Shown here: positions 55,159-64,000 of the stretch, in pieces
Numbering within the stretch: position 1 is the stretch's first letter
Layout: each line of letters begins with the position of its first letter
Source: Piezodorus guildinii
Taxonomy: Eukaryota; Arthropoda; Insecta; Hemiptera; Pentatomidae
Direction: 5' to 3'
Assembly (NCBI GenBank): GCA_023052935.1
Contig: CM041294.1
Coordinates: 21,414,635 to 21,478,634, forward strand
DNA length: 64,000 nt
The notes under the pieces: generated by a model
Told to the model about the DNA's origin: nothing
What the model saw: the letters and a program-made list of their open reading frames with translations, nothing else
Database searches by the model: none
Translations under genes and position numbers: made by a program

Positions 55159-55328
55159 TCTTTTGAATTAAAACATGCCACGGAAGAGATACCACTGGGT
55201 ATTGTCATCTTCCTCATGCCTGACATGCCACTTTTTATTGTAATTCTGACAGACAATCCACTGATTGTTATATGTATGTATAAACAGGTGTGGATATAGA
55301 AATAAAGTTATAAAAAAAAAAAAAAAAA

Positions 55329-55340
55329 ATGTTTTTGGTC
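55329..55340. repeat. Target-site duplication of LINE-B, right copy
   Basis: Exact repeat of 50970-50981, directly after the poly(A) tail. Confidence 0.9.
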
Positions 55341-55940
55341 TTCTTTGGTAGCTAGGCAACGCGTGTTAGAAGAAATTGTAATGAATTAGTTGTAATGAAT
55401 ATTCGATTGTTCCTACTTATCGATTTAAGCTGTGTGAACAATCATTCAACTTTCAAGACAGTTGTTAAAATAACTTAACAGTTAAATAAAAAAATAGATA
55501 TTAAAACGAAACAACCAGGAAGATTATCTAGGAAATGAACTAGTTACAAACAAAACAAAAGTAGTTACTTGATATATCAGCTCCGTTCCGGAAAATATGA
55601 TAGTTCTGGAGAAGTATAAGATAGAAAGATGATACTTCTAGGAAATTCTTCCAGCCTCACAGAGCTGTCAGATACAGAGCACCGATTCTATTTAAAACTT
55701 CCTATAGCGAGAAAACTTGACCGTCAGAATATTGCGACGGATAGAGAAATAATTTAACAAGAATAGATAACTTTTCCATAGAATTGCCACTGTATCCAAT
55801 GTTGTTTCTGAAAATCAACGCACTCAAACATCTCTTACACGGACAAAATGCAATAAATTAACTGACGTTAGAACCTCAGTATTACCCTAAAGTTTTAAAA
55901 AGACTCATATATTGTTATTTATATTTTGTTATAAGTCAAA
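55341..55940. other. Nothing recognised
   Basis: AT-rich, no open frame or repeat family that I can place. Confidence 0.5.
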
Positions 55941-55942
55941 TA

Positions 55943-56795
55943 TCGGGTTTTGTCACATGAAATGTCCGTTTTAAAGGTAAAAGGATTTTTATTAAAAGTA
56001 CGATATGAAAACAAGATAATTTTATTTGAAGTATTTACCTTCTTTTTCTACATATTTTTCCCAACGTGACACCAACTTTTTTATCCCCGAACTGAAAAAC
56101 TCGGAGCTTTGAAGTGAAACAAAATCTGAAAACGCACTTTTCACTTGATCACCATTTTCAAAAAGTTTTCCTTTGACGAAGTTGTCTAAATTCCTGAACA
56201 GGTGGTAATCTGTTGGAGACTAAGTCGGGAGAATATGGTGGGTGGAAGAACTTCGCAGCCCAGTTCTTGCTGACGCTCAGTGAGATCATGAGGTGTACTC
56301 ATGTATCGAGCTTTTTTACTTTCCTAATACACTTTAAATGTCTGGAAACGGTAGATGCACTTACATTTAGTTGTGCTGAGAGACCTTTAACTGTTTGGTA
56401 GGGGTTTCCTTCTACTGTATGTTTGAGGACATCGTTGTCTATTACGGACATAGGTCTTCCACGGGGATAGTTTTCCAAGTCGGTGTCTCCAGCTGAAAAC
56501 CAACGGCGAATGGTCCGTTCATTAACACTCTCTTCCCCAAACGCCATGCAAACATTTCTAGCGGTCTTAGCTGCTGAATGGCCGAGTTTAAACGCGTGTT
56601 TCCATGTTCCTATTTGGAGGTACACAAAAAAGTGGGTAATTGATTGGGAAGCTAATGTTTATAATAAAAAGGTAGAGGATTAGTAACTGTTTACTTTAAA
56701 TACGTAAACATTCGAAAGAAAACAACAGATACCTGCAAAATCCTCTAGGTATTTCAGAAACTATAAAAACGGACATTTCATGAGAACCAACCCAA
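55943..56795 (-). mobile_element. M1 mariner, copy d, both ends present, internally deleted
   Basis: An 853-bp element with imperfect terminal inverted repeats of about 30 bp (left tcgggttttgtcacatgaaa then tgtccgtttt; right complement ttgggttggttctcatgaaa then tgtccgttttt). TA duplications lie at 55941-55942 and 56796-56797. The transposase reads TWKHAFKLGHSAAKTARNV, then ESVNERTIRRWF (with AKF deleted), PRGRPMSVIDNDVLKHTVEG and KGLSAQLNVSASTVSRHLK to KKLDT. It then passes, with stops and frame changes, to the C-terminal region. The segment holding the first two catalytic Asp residues is missing. Confidence 0.92.
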
Positions 56796-56799
56796 TAAA

Positions 56800-57165
56800 T
56801 CTTATTTTAACGTTTTATTTATCGTATCGATGTTATACATATAATAATTACTATAACCGTGACTTTTAATTCACAATGCTTACTTCAATTTAATAAAGAC
56901 TATTTTATTAATGTATTTATTGTAGGTCAGGTTAAATAAATTTAGTTTTTATTTGGATTGGTTTATATTTTATATTTACAATATAAATATTCTTCTTAAT
57001 ATAATATATATACAATATAAATATTCTTGAGTAAAAGAGATTCCTTATGAAATGAGAATTCCTGAAATTAATATTCTGTGAAATTAAGAGCCATTTCATT
57101 TTATTACTTTGCCAGTTAAATGATGCTATGGTTCGAGACCAGTTTTGTGTACAGTTAAAATTAAT
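56800..57165. other. AT-rich DNA with short direct repeats
   Basis: The phrase acaatataaatattctt occurs twice near 56975-57035. Nothing else is recognised. Confidence 0.5.
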
Positions 57166-57171
57166 GGGTAA

Positions 57172-58112
57172 AAAAAAATCTGGTGCGCGCAACAAAGGAC
57201 TTTCACATACCTCCGTTGTTGAAATCAATTGAAGAATTTTTAAATACATTTAAAGATACAAATAAATCGTAATGAATTAATTATTTTGAATGTCAATAGA
57301 ATCATGTGTTTTATTAAATAATCTATTATATTTTTATATACAAAAATCAGTTTGTTTTATCGGATTTTCATCACTCTCCATTAACTAATTAATTATTAAT
57401 TAATCATTAATTATTTAAAATTCCGTGTATTAGATAATATTTTTCTAAAATCTTTAGCTATCCAACGGTATGTTATACATCTATATTCCTATTCTTTTGT
57501 TCAAAAACACAAAAATTGCATTAAAAAATATGTTTGCATTTTTATCGTTTAGTTGTTTATAAAATTCGCTCAAATTGTATATTTAGCCGTTATTTATCAA
57601 TGCTAATATGATGATGTTCCTTTTTTTTTTTTTAATTTACAAAATTAAAGGTTCTTTAGAGGAAGAAATTTAAAATATCGGCATTTAAGCCCTGTCAGAC
57701 TATTTCAATCGGAATGAAATTTACATCATATTAAAACTCGTTAAAGTTTACATCAATATATGGAGTTTAATTAAAAGCGTACGAGCCGTTTTTGAGAAAA
57801 TCGTAAAAAGGTGCAAACTGCAAGGTATAAAGTTGCTCTTCTGGTTAGCTGATTTTGATGAAAAGGTTTTAATAACATCTCTGGCGTATAGTTTTCTTAA
57901 ATTTGAAATTTCTGTTTCATACAACTTTTCGTTTTCGCCCGGGAGTTACCACACACACACACACACACACACACACAAGACCCTTTTGCGGGACTTGGTT
58001 ATTTCGATTCAGGGAACCCTAAAACGTGTATTTCCGTTGAAAACGGGAATTCGAAAATTTTCACGATCGCAATACTTTCCCTTACTATATATTTCATATT
58101 TAGGTAAGTGAA
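57172..58112 (+). repeat. R repeat copy, full length
   Basis: It starts aaatctggtgcgcgcaacaa, contains the cgcccgggagttacc box, (CA)n at 57951-57977 and ttttgcgggacttggttatt. It ends aagtgaaagtaat after an altered palindrome (cttactatatatttcatatt). Confidence 0.85.
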
Positions 58113-58114
58113 AG

Positions 58115-58985
58115 TAATAAAAAGTTAACTATTTATATGACTCATTAAACTGTATATGAAACATGGCTAATTTAAATGTCTGATCCTACTGACTTTAATA
58201 TGACAGCTTTTTAAATGACATGTTTCTAAATATTAGCTAGAAGTGAGAAAAAATTTATTATTTAAATATATCTGCTTCTCGTTCTATAGCGTATAAGTCA
58301 TTAGTCCTGATTAGAAGCTAAACAATATAACTTATTCAAGTGAATTAAAAGTAACCTGGCTCAAAGTTGAATAACAGCAGTAAATATTTTTGATTAAACT
58401 CACTTATATTTATATACTTATATTAAGGTGAAGGTAGAATTTAATAGTATAATAAAAAGACTGTCTTAAAAAATCTAATTTATAAAATAAATCCTATTTG
58501 AAAATATTTAACAGACAATAATGTTTCAGTTATTACGCCATCTTCAGGATCCAATTTTTCTCTAAAATGACATAAATACAATAGTAAAGCAAAAAGCCTA
58601 TTTTCAGTTAATGGGGTTCATGTAGATATAATAAACATTAGTTTATAGCGCTATATTTATAACGCAAGCGATTCAGTGATTAAAACATTATAGCCATGGC
58701 GGGTGAGTTTGTTTATGGCACAATGCAGATATAACGAATTGATAGGAAACAGATATAAAAGGTAGATAATAAATATAAAATTATTATTTAGTACCATAAC
58801 CGAATATGAAGCCGTCGAGATTCCTAGCTGCTTTGCTATAATTTTCTAAGCATATATTATATTATATATAATATTTATACATATAATATTTTTATTATAT
58901 AGGGTGTCCCAAAACTTTCGTCCTCTTCTTTCATAAGAAATCTTATATAACAATTATTAAATTGTTATTTTTTTGTAAAATATAC
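58115..58985. other. AT-rich DNA, nothing recognised
   Basis: I looked here on the minus strand for the missing upstream cyclase exon and found no candidate. Confidence 0.5.
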
Positions 58986-58999
58986 TAAATACAAGTACA

Positions 59000-59665
59000 T
59001 TAATAAAAACAGGTAAAGAAATAGGACTTGAATTAAATACCGATAAGACGAAATATATGATTAGTACCAGAAACGATGCAATCTTGGTGATATTGAAATA
59101 TCAGTGCATACTTTTGAACACGTGGAGAAATTAAAGTATTTAGGTTCAACGATAACAAGAAAAAATGAAATCCAGGAAAAAATAAAGTCCCGGTTAAAGG
59201 CGGGAAATGCGTTTTATTATTCAGTTGCTAAATTACTTAGCTCGCGGCTTCTTTCTAAAAAATTAAAGAATATAATTTATAAGACTATTGTTCTTCCGAC
59301 GGTCCTTTACGGATGTGAAACGTGGCCGCTTACTTTGAAGGGTGAACATTCAAAAAGAGATGAGGCCACTGGGGAGTTTAGAAGGTTGCACAACGCGGAA
59401 TGGCGAAGATTGTACCATTTGAATATAATTCAGTTTGTAGCATCGTGGAGACTCAAATAGGCGAGTAAAGTTGTTGGGCTCGGTGAGGAACGGATTCCGA
59501 GAAAGTTTGTATTCGCTGATCCGACTGGTAGGCCGAAGCGTCGATGGGAAGATTACATTAAGGTTGATCTCGGAGACTTGGGCTTGAACGGTGAACATTA
59601 AACGAGTCTGTGCAGGCGGAGTTTGGTGGGATTGGCATAGAACCTTCGGGTTCGGTAAGAATATT
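59000..59665 (+). pseudogene. LINE-E C-terminal portion and 3' tail
   Basis: Across frames: TGKEIGLELNTDKTKYMIST, then HTFEHVEKLKYLGSTITRKN, LLSKKLKNIIYKTIVLPTVL, YGCETWPLTLKGEH, and after frame changes FADPTGRPKRRWEDYIKVDL and GDLGLNGEH. These are reverse-transcriptase motif D (K.G(L)..N..KT(K/E)(Y/F)M), the thumb-like region and the LINE-E C terminus. The 3' end is an (ATT)n tract at 59660-59675. The frame has several breaks. Confidence 0.85.
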
Positions 59666-59697
59666 ATTATTATTTATACATTGTCATCCTAAATATA

Positions 59698-60215
59698 CAC
59701 ACCCAGTCAAAAGTTTGAGACCCCCTATGGCTTACACCAATTATTCTGCTTGAATTTATTAGTTGTGCGGCACGTGGCGCTCAGATTTTTTAATTTTGTG
59801 TTTTATGAGAGCTGCACTTTCTCAACGGAAAATTCATTCTTTAATGAAAAATAAAAATACTTGTCTGTGAACTTTTTACAATTTTAGCAGTCGAGTCATA
59901 ATAAATCAAACATAGAATAAAATGTATCTTCTTTATCCCCCTTAGTGGATTATGAGACTGAAAATAAAGCTCCAGACACCAAAATCACATTGTTTATTTA
60001 TTTATCACGTTCGAAGCCTCAGTAATAATTGGATTTTATCAAATTATTTCTTTTTATATACGATACTTACAAATCTTTCTTAAACCTGATTAGCAGATTT
60101 GTTTATAAATACAAATAATAATTAGATACACATATTTTATTGAAGTATTCATAGAGGAGGCTTTTCATTATTTATTAAAGTGGACCATAGGTGGTCTCAA
60201 ACATTTGACCGCCAG
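59698..60215. mobile_element. Tc1-like MITE
   Basis: Imperfect inverted ends: cccagtcaaaagtttgagac on the left, and ggtctcaaacatttgaccgc with ccag on the right, each followed inward by cctatgg or ccatagg. TA lies outside both ends. The interior of about 460 bp is AT-rich and non-coding. End sequence, TA target and size fit a non-autonomous Tc1/mariner-superfamily element. Confidence 0.75.
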
Positions 60216-60419
60216 TATATATAGAATCACTATAATTGGCAAATTTACTTTCATAGTTAATTTTTGGTCATAATTTTATGTCATATCCTGAAACTAGCAG
60301 AAAGAAATGTTTTTAAATGCAGTATTCAAAATAAAATTGTATTTGAATGTCATACCTCTGAAATTTCGACGGGAATAACTAATTCCCAACAATTTTTCAG
60401 AAGCAAAAAAATCCTTTTT

Positions 60420-60655
60420 ATAAACATGTTTACCCTACTTTCCTATGTCCACATTGTCAACACAAGATCCCAGTCCTTGAACTTACTTATTCCCTCTGAC
60501 AGAACGGCTACCTCTAAGAAATCCTTCGTCACTCGCCCAACTTCATTTTGGAATTCCTTGCCCATGTCCATTCCTACATGCCAATCCTTAACTTCCTTTA
60601 AGCATCAACTATTTATCCATCTCTTTAAGAATCAATCAACCGTGCCTTTCTAAGT
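60420..60655 (+). pseudogene. LINE polyprotein C terminus
   Basis: The frame ends LLIPSDRTATSKKSFVTRPT, then SFWNSLPMSIPTCQSLTSFK and HQLFIHLF. The (R)....(K)SF..R....WN.LP......(S)L..FK..L...L pattern closes CR1/R1-type LINE polyproteins. It is 5'-truncated. Confidence 0.7.
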
Positions 60656-60778
60656 TTGACTATTTAGCCTTATTATTTTTTTTTTTTCAATAGTTATTTT
60701 AATTCATCCTTGCATAAATTTATGTTTTGTTATTTGTAAATTTTAGATAGCAATATTACCTGTGTACATATGAAATGA

Positions 60779-62030
60779 AAAAAACTTCTTTATTATCCTG
60801 GGACTAAAGTCCCTTAAGAATAAAATAACATACATAATTAATGACCGGAACAGTGTGGTCATGGCTTAGAATAACAAATTACTAAACTAAAAATATAATT
60901 AAGGTAGTAATATATGTACATCTTTACAAGTCAGACTTTCAGAATGAAAAAACAGAAATAGCTAATTCATCAGTGATAATTTGAGTAATATAAACACACA
61001 CAAAAAAATAAAATAATAATAATAATTGGTATTTATAGCATCTGCAGTTTGAAGTTATTGTCTGTTTAACTGGGTAAGGAGACGATGGTTGAAAAGTAAC
61101 GATTTGAAGGAGGAGCAGTTCTTGCATGGCGGATCTCAGGAGGTATAGAGTTCCAAAGAGAGGTTGCTTTGGCTAGAAAGGACTTGTTAAAGGCAGCAGT
61201 ACGGTGAAGAGAAGGGACTGAATTGATGATTTAAATTGAAGGGATTGGAAGATATAGCTGATGAGTTCTGATAACCTGGTAGAGGAAGGAAGCTAGGGAA
61301 TACTGACATCTGTAACGAGGATAAAGCCACCTTAAATCGGCGTAATACTGGGTTATATGCGTGTCTCTGGTGATCCCGAATACAAACCGTATTGCACAGT
61401 CCATAATACGCTTGAGTTTTGCTTTGATCTCACCTGAAAGTCCGTACACTTCAAAACCGTAGTAAAAGTGGGAAAAGACAAGGGAAGAAACATGGAGTTT
61501 ACGAATATTGAATGGTAACAGGTGATGGAGGCGACGGAATTGCTTTAGGGTTGCTATGGTTCGGCGGGATATTTGGGAGATGTGCGGTTTCCAACAGAGA
61601 GTTTGATCAAGAGTAGTACCTAAGTTCTTGACAGATGAATGAAAAGAGATAGGAGTATTGTTTAGGAAAAGGCTGGGGGTGCTGGGAATGGATTTATGGA
61701 GAGCGGGTGATGCTATCAGGATGGTTTTTGTTTTTTCAGCGCTTAGCAGGAGTTTGTTGCTGTTTGACTAAGCACTTATATTGTTTATGTCCTTCTGAAG
61801 TTTAGAGATAGCATCAGGAAAGTCATTTGGGAGTGCTTGATGGAGAGTTTTGGGAGTGCTTGATGGAGAGCGGAAGATCATTTATGAATATGGAGAAAAG
61901 TGTAGGAGATAACGAGGAACCTTGGGGTACACCTTTTGTCAGAGGCAGTGAGTCGGAGCGGGGTTTAGGGTACGACAACATACTGGGAACGGCCGGTAAG
62001 GAATGATTGAAACTATTGAAGACCGCCTGT
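60779..62030 (-). pseudogene. Decayed LINE, 3' third (reverse transcriptase end to 3' UTR)
   Basis: From 62000 downwards on the minus strand: LPLTKGVPQGSSLSPTLFSI (GVPQGS box at about 61930-61950), and further on YGLSGEIKAKLKRIMDCAIR, then FVFGITRDTHI and LRWLYPRYRCQY. The 3' UTR ends near 60779 with a poly(A) (tttttt on the plus strand is replaced by gaaaaaaact at 60777-60786, so the exact end is uncertain). A duplicated phrase (gggagtgcttgatggagag) lies at 61830-61871. There are many stops and frameshifts. Confidence 0.75.
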
Positions 62031-62129
62031 GGATAAATTTACGTTTATACATAAATTTAAAATATGTAATATAATTTGTTATTCATTATGTATATATTAT
62101 TATAAAATGTTTATAATATCATATACATA

Positions 62130-62525
62130 AAAAATGATTGCTATCGGATTGGACGGAAAAGTGGAAAAGATAGCAAACAAAGTTAAGAGCAGTTAAACCT
62201 AATTGCAGCAAATCTGAAACTAGCTCTAGAAAGTCTAGAAGGGAAGAAATCACACTGTGCAGATTTAGAATTGGTCATTGCAAATTTATCCATGTATACC
62301 ATACAGACATTGAAACATTTGTTAATAATAGACTGCAAGAAATATGAGTACTTGAGAAAAAATATTGGATTACCACACACATTGAACAAAATATTCGGCG
62401 AGGAAGAGAAACAGATATTTATACTGTTAGACTGCTTAAAGATTGTAGGACACTACAACAGGGTATAATTTATTATGATGGCGCCAATGACCCTGTAGGG
62501 TAGAGGCGAATCACAAATAAAAAAA
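62130..62525 (+). pseudogene. LINE tail downstream of RNase H, with 3' end
   Basis: One frame gives SSRKSRREEITLCRFRIGHC then KFIHVY, and the next gives TLKHLLIIDCKKYEYLRKNI then LPHTLNKIFGEEEKQIFILL. The REE..L.R.RIGH....H.Y and (I)KHLL(I).C..Y...R patterns are the C-terminal tail of I-like LINEs. The 3' UTR (tgatggcgccaatgaccctg) ends in an A-rich tail at 62516-62533. Confidence 0.75.
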
Positions 62526-62922
62526 TAAAAAATTTATAGCCAGAAGATGAATCTTTTAAACTGTAAAGTTATATTATCTATAGGGGACTGGTTGTCACAC
62601 AATAAAAATTATTTTTTATTTCATCTCTTTGGTATTCTTACAAAAATATATTTATCCTTAAACTTTAGTTCAACAAAACCTTCGAATAGGAAAATGACAA
62701 TTTTTTCAAACATTTGAAATGTTGAATATTCATCGTTCGCACCACCATGCTTCAAGAGAATGAATAAATTTCGTCTTAAATATTAACGTATTTTGTGAAA
62801 AATAGTACCAAAGAAACTGAGTTCCTGTAGTCTTTTCAGATCATAGAAAAAAAGCTCTTCTTTACTTTAGTTCGTAAAGAAAGATTTCAGAAATATACCA
62901 AGCCAAAAAAGAAGTCAAAATA

Positions 62923-63832
62923 TTGGGCTGATGCGAAATTAATGCAGGTTTCCTCTATTGCAATATCTTAATTCCAATTGTGTAAACAAAGCTAATCCTA
63001 ACATTGATCATTATTATACCAAAACAAACCTTATCTAATACCCTCTCTTTCACCATGAATTTGTTTAGTAAAATCGTTTTGTTCAGTGTGTTCAAAGGTC
63101 TTGAATCGAAAATGTCGAAGTGCGATTTTCGTCAAATTTATTTTTACGAATTTAAATTAGGGCGCAGCGCTGCGCAAACGGCTCGTAATATTAATGAAGT
63201 GTGGGGTCAGGGGGCTATTAATGAGTGCACGGTGCAGCGTTGGTTCCAGAAGTTTCGCAGAGGAGATTTCGACCTCGAAGACAAGGAAGGTCGGGGCCGT
63301 CATCTTGCTCTGGACAACGACCAGCTGAGGTCAAAAGTGGAAGAAGACCCAACCAAAACCACACGAGAAATGGCGGCGGAACTCGGTATGAACCAATCCA
63401 CTGTTGTACGCCACTTGGAAGCAATTGGTAAGGTAAAAAAGTTGGCCAATTGGGTGCCAGTAGTAACGCCAGACCACACGTTGCACAACCAACGCTTCGA
63501 CGACTGCACGAATTGGGCTACGAAGTTCTCCAACATCCGCCTTATTCACCTGACCTCTCTCCTACAGACTTCCACTTTTTCAGGCATCTGGACAACTTTT
63601 TGAGGGAGAAAAATTTTCAAAACCAGGACGACATTGAAAATTCTTTTCGTGATTTCATTGAGTCCAGGGATTCGGATTTTTTATCTGGTGGAATAAGAAA
63701 GCTTGTTGAACGTTGGCAAAAGTGCATTGATTCAGATGGAAATTATTTTGATTAAATATATATGGTTAAAGTAAAGATATGGCGTATTTACAATACCTAC
63801 TAAAAACCTGCATTAATTTTGCATCAACCCAA
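62923..63832 (+). mobile_element. M2 mariner, copy B, internally deleted
   Basis: A 910-bp element with the same ends as 49300-50199 (left ttgggctgatgcgaaattaa, two mismatches to copy A). TA duplications lie at 62921-62922 and 63833-63834. Outside the deletions it is nearly identical to copy A. Confidence 0.95.
63112..63755 (+). pseudogene. M2 mariner transposase, copy B, defective
   Basis: The start is at ATG 63112 (MSKCDFRQIYFYEFKLGRSA). Both helix-turn-helix motifs are intact, GAINECTVQRWFQKFRRGDF and MNQSTVVRHLEAIGKVKK. After LANWVPV the frame changes near 63460 and resumes in another frame at NARPHVAQPTLRRL and YSPDLSPTDFHFFRHL, ending LVERWQKCIDSDGNYFD. The deletion removes the first catalytic Asp and the HD of the HDNARPH motif. 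DNA binding might be retained; catalysis cannot be. Confidence 0.92.
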
Positions 63833-63849
63833 TATCTCTCTTTTTAGCT

Positions 63850-64000
63850 TCAAAGATACAAGCAGTTTACATTTTAAATAAAAAGTACTAGAGTGCTGCC
63901 AACGGGCAGTTTCTCTTCATGTGTTTTCATTTATTTTATCATCAATCAGCATATTTACTTGTTGCATTATAATATACAGTTTTAAATTTCAATAAAAATA
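63850..64000 (+). pseudogene. LINE-C 3' UTR at the window edge
   Basis: The sequence gagtgctgccaacgggcagt ... cttgttgcattataatatac ... ttaaatttcaataaaaata parallels the 3' UTR of 22845-22975. The copy is 5'-truncated and its tail lies at or beyond the right edge. Confidence 0.7.

Larger units (their letters stand above)
50982..55328 (+). mobile_element. LINE-B: full-length Jockey-type non-LTR retrotransposon
   Basis: A 4347-bp element: 183-bp 5' UTR, ORF1 with one stop codon, intact ORF2, a 3' UTR of about 170 bp and poly(A). Exact 12-bp duplications flank it. It is a different lineage from LINE-A, related but clearly diverged in every domain, and is the source family of 46076-46911. Confidence 0.94.

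Noticed and set aside
56932..57249. 105-residue minus-strand frame considered as a missing cyclase exon
   Set aside because: No cyclase motif is present, and it runs into an R repeat terminus.
58900..58950. ggtgtcccaaaactttcgtcctc as a possible transposon terminus
   Set aside because: I could not find a matching inverted end within 3 kb or a linked coding region.

Overview
This is a window of AT-rich eukaryotic nuclear DNA, almost certainly from an insect. GT-AG introns, Jockey-type LINEs, mariner elements, tRNA-derived SINEs and long (TA)n and (CA)n tracts all point that way. The only cellular gene I can support lies on the minus strand. It is an adenylyl cyclase of the ADCY2/4/7 type, the likely counterpart of Drosophila Ac76E. 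Eleven exons with matching splice phases, plus one problematic exon, run from 43358 down to 732. In order they encode the C1a catalytic core, the C1b segment, the second membrane domain and the first 40 residues of C2. The upstream exons (N terminus, first membrane domain, start of C1) and the rest of C2 are not visible here, so the window is an internal slice of a gene larger than 43 kb.

The four long introns (6 to 11.5 kb) and the 20 kb to the right of exon 43247-43358 are filled with transposable elements. Two LINEs are complete and bounded by exact target-site duplications. LINE-A (10707-15362, 13-bp duplication) has intact ORF1 and ORF2. LINE-B (50982-55328, 12-bp duplication) has an intact ORF2 but one stop codon inside ORF1. 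A 5'-truncated LINE-B copy at 46076-46911 has a 12-bp duplication. Fragments of at least five further LINE lineages are scattered through the window, several of them RNase H-proximal tails. Two mariner families are present: M1 has four copies and M2 has two near-identical copies. Every copy lacks part of the catalytic core. Also present are tRNA-derived SINEs of two families, a Tc1-like MITE, a short MITE with long inverted arms, and Helitron-like repeats arranged head to tail.

Two less ordinary items stand out. Sequences matching the core of Penelope-type hammerhead ribozymes occur at 34189-34232, inside a 399-bp inverted-repeat element, and at 21310-21354. A repeat family of about 950 bp, called R here, occurs at about ten sites. 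It carries the same subterminal sequence inverted at its two ends, a central (CA)n tract and no coding capacity, and I cannot assign it to a known class.

Layout: 1-5000 cyclase exons (C1b, TM domain, start of C2); 4838-9245 SINEs and LINE scraps; 10055-15362 M1 mariner and LINE-A; 15663-22080 two C1 exons; 22313-31490 R, Helitron-like and M1 repeats; 31926-32025 assembly gap; 33538-33665 C1 exon; 34120-43246 hammerhead element, LINE fragments and a tandem array; 43247-43358 first visible C1 exon; 43588-64000 repeats with no host exon recognised. I found no undescribed multi-gene system. The value of the window lies in the gene model and in the well-dated transposon insertions.
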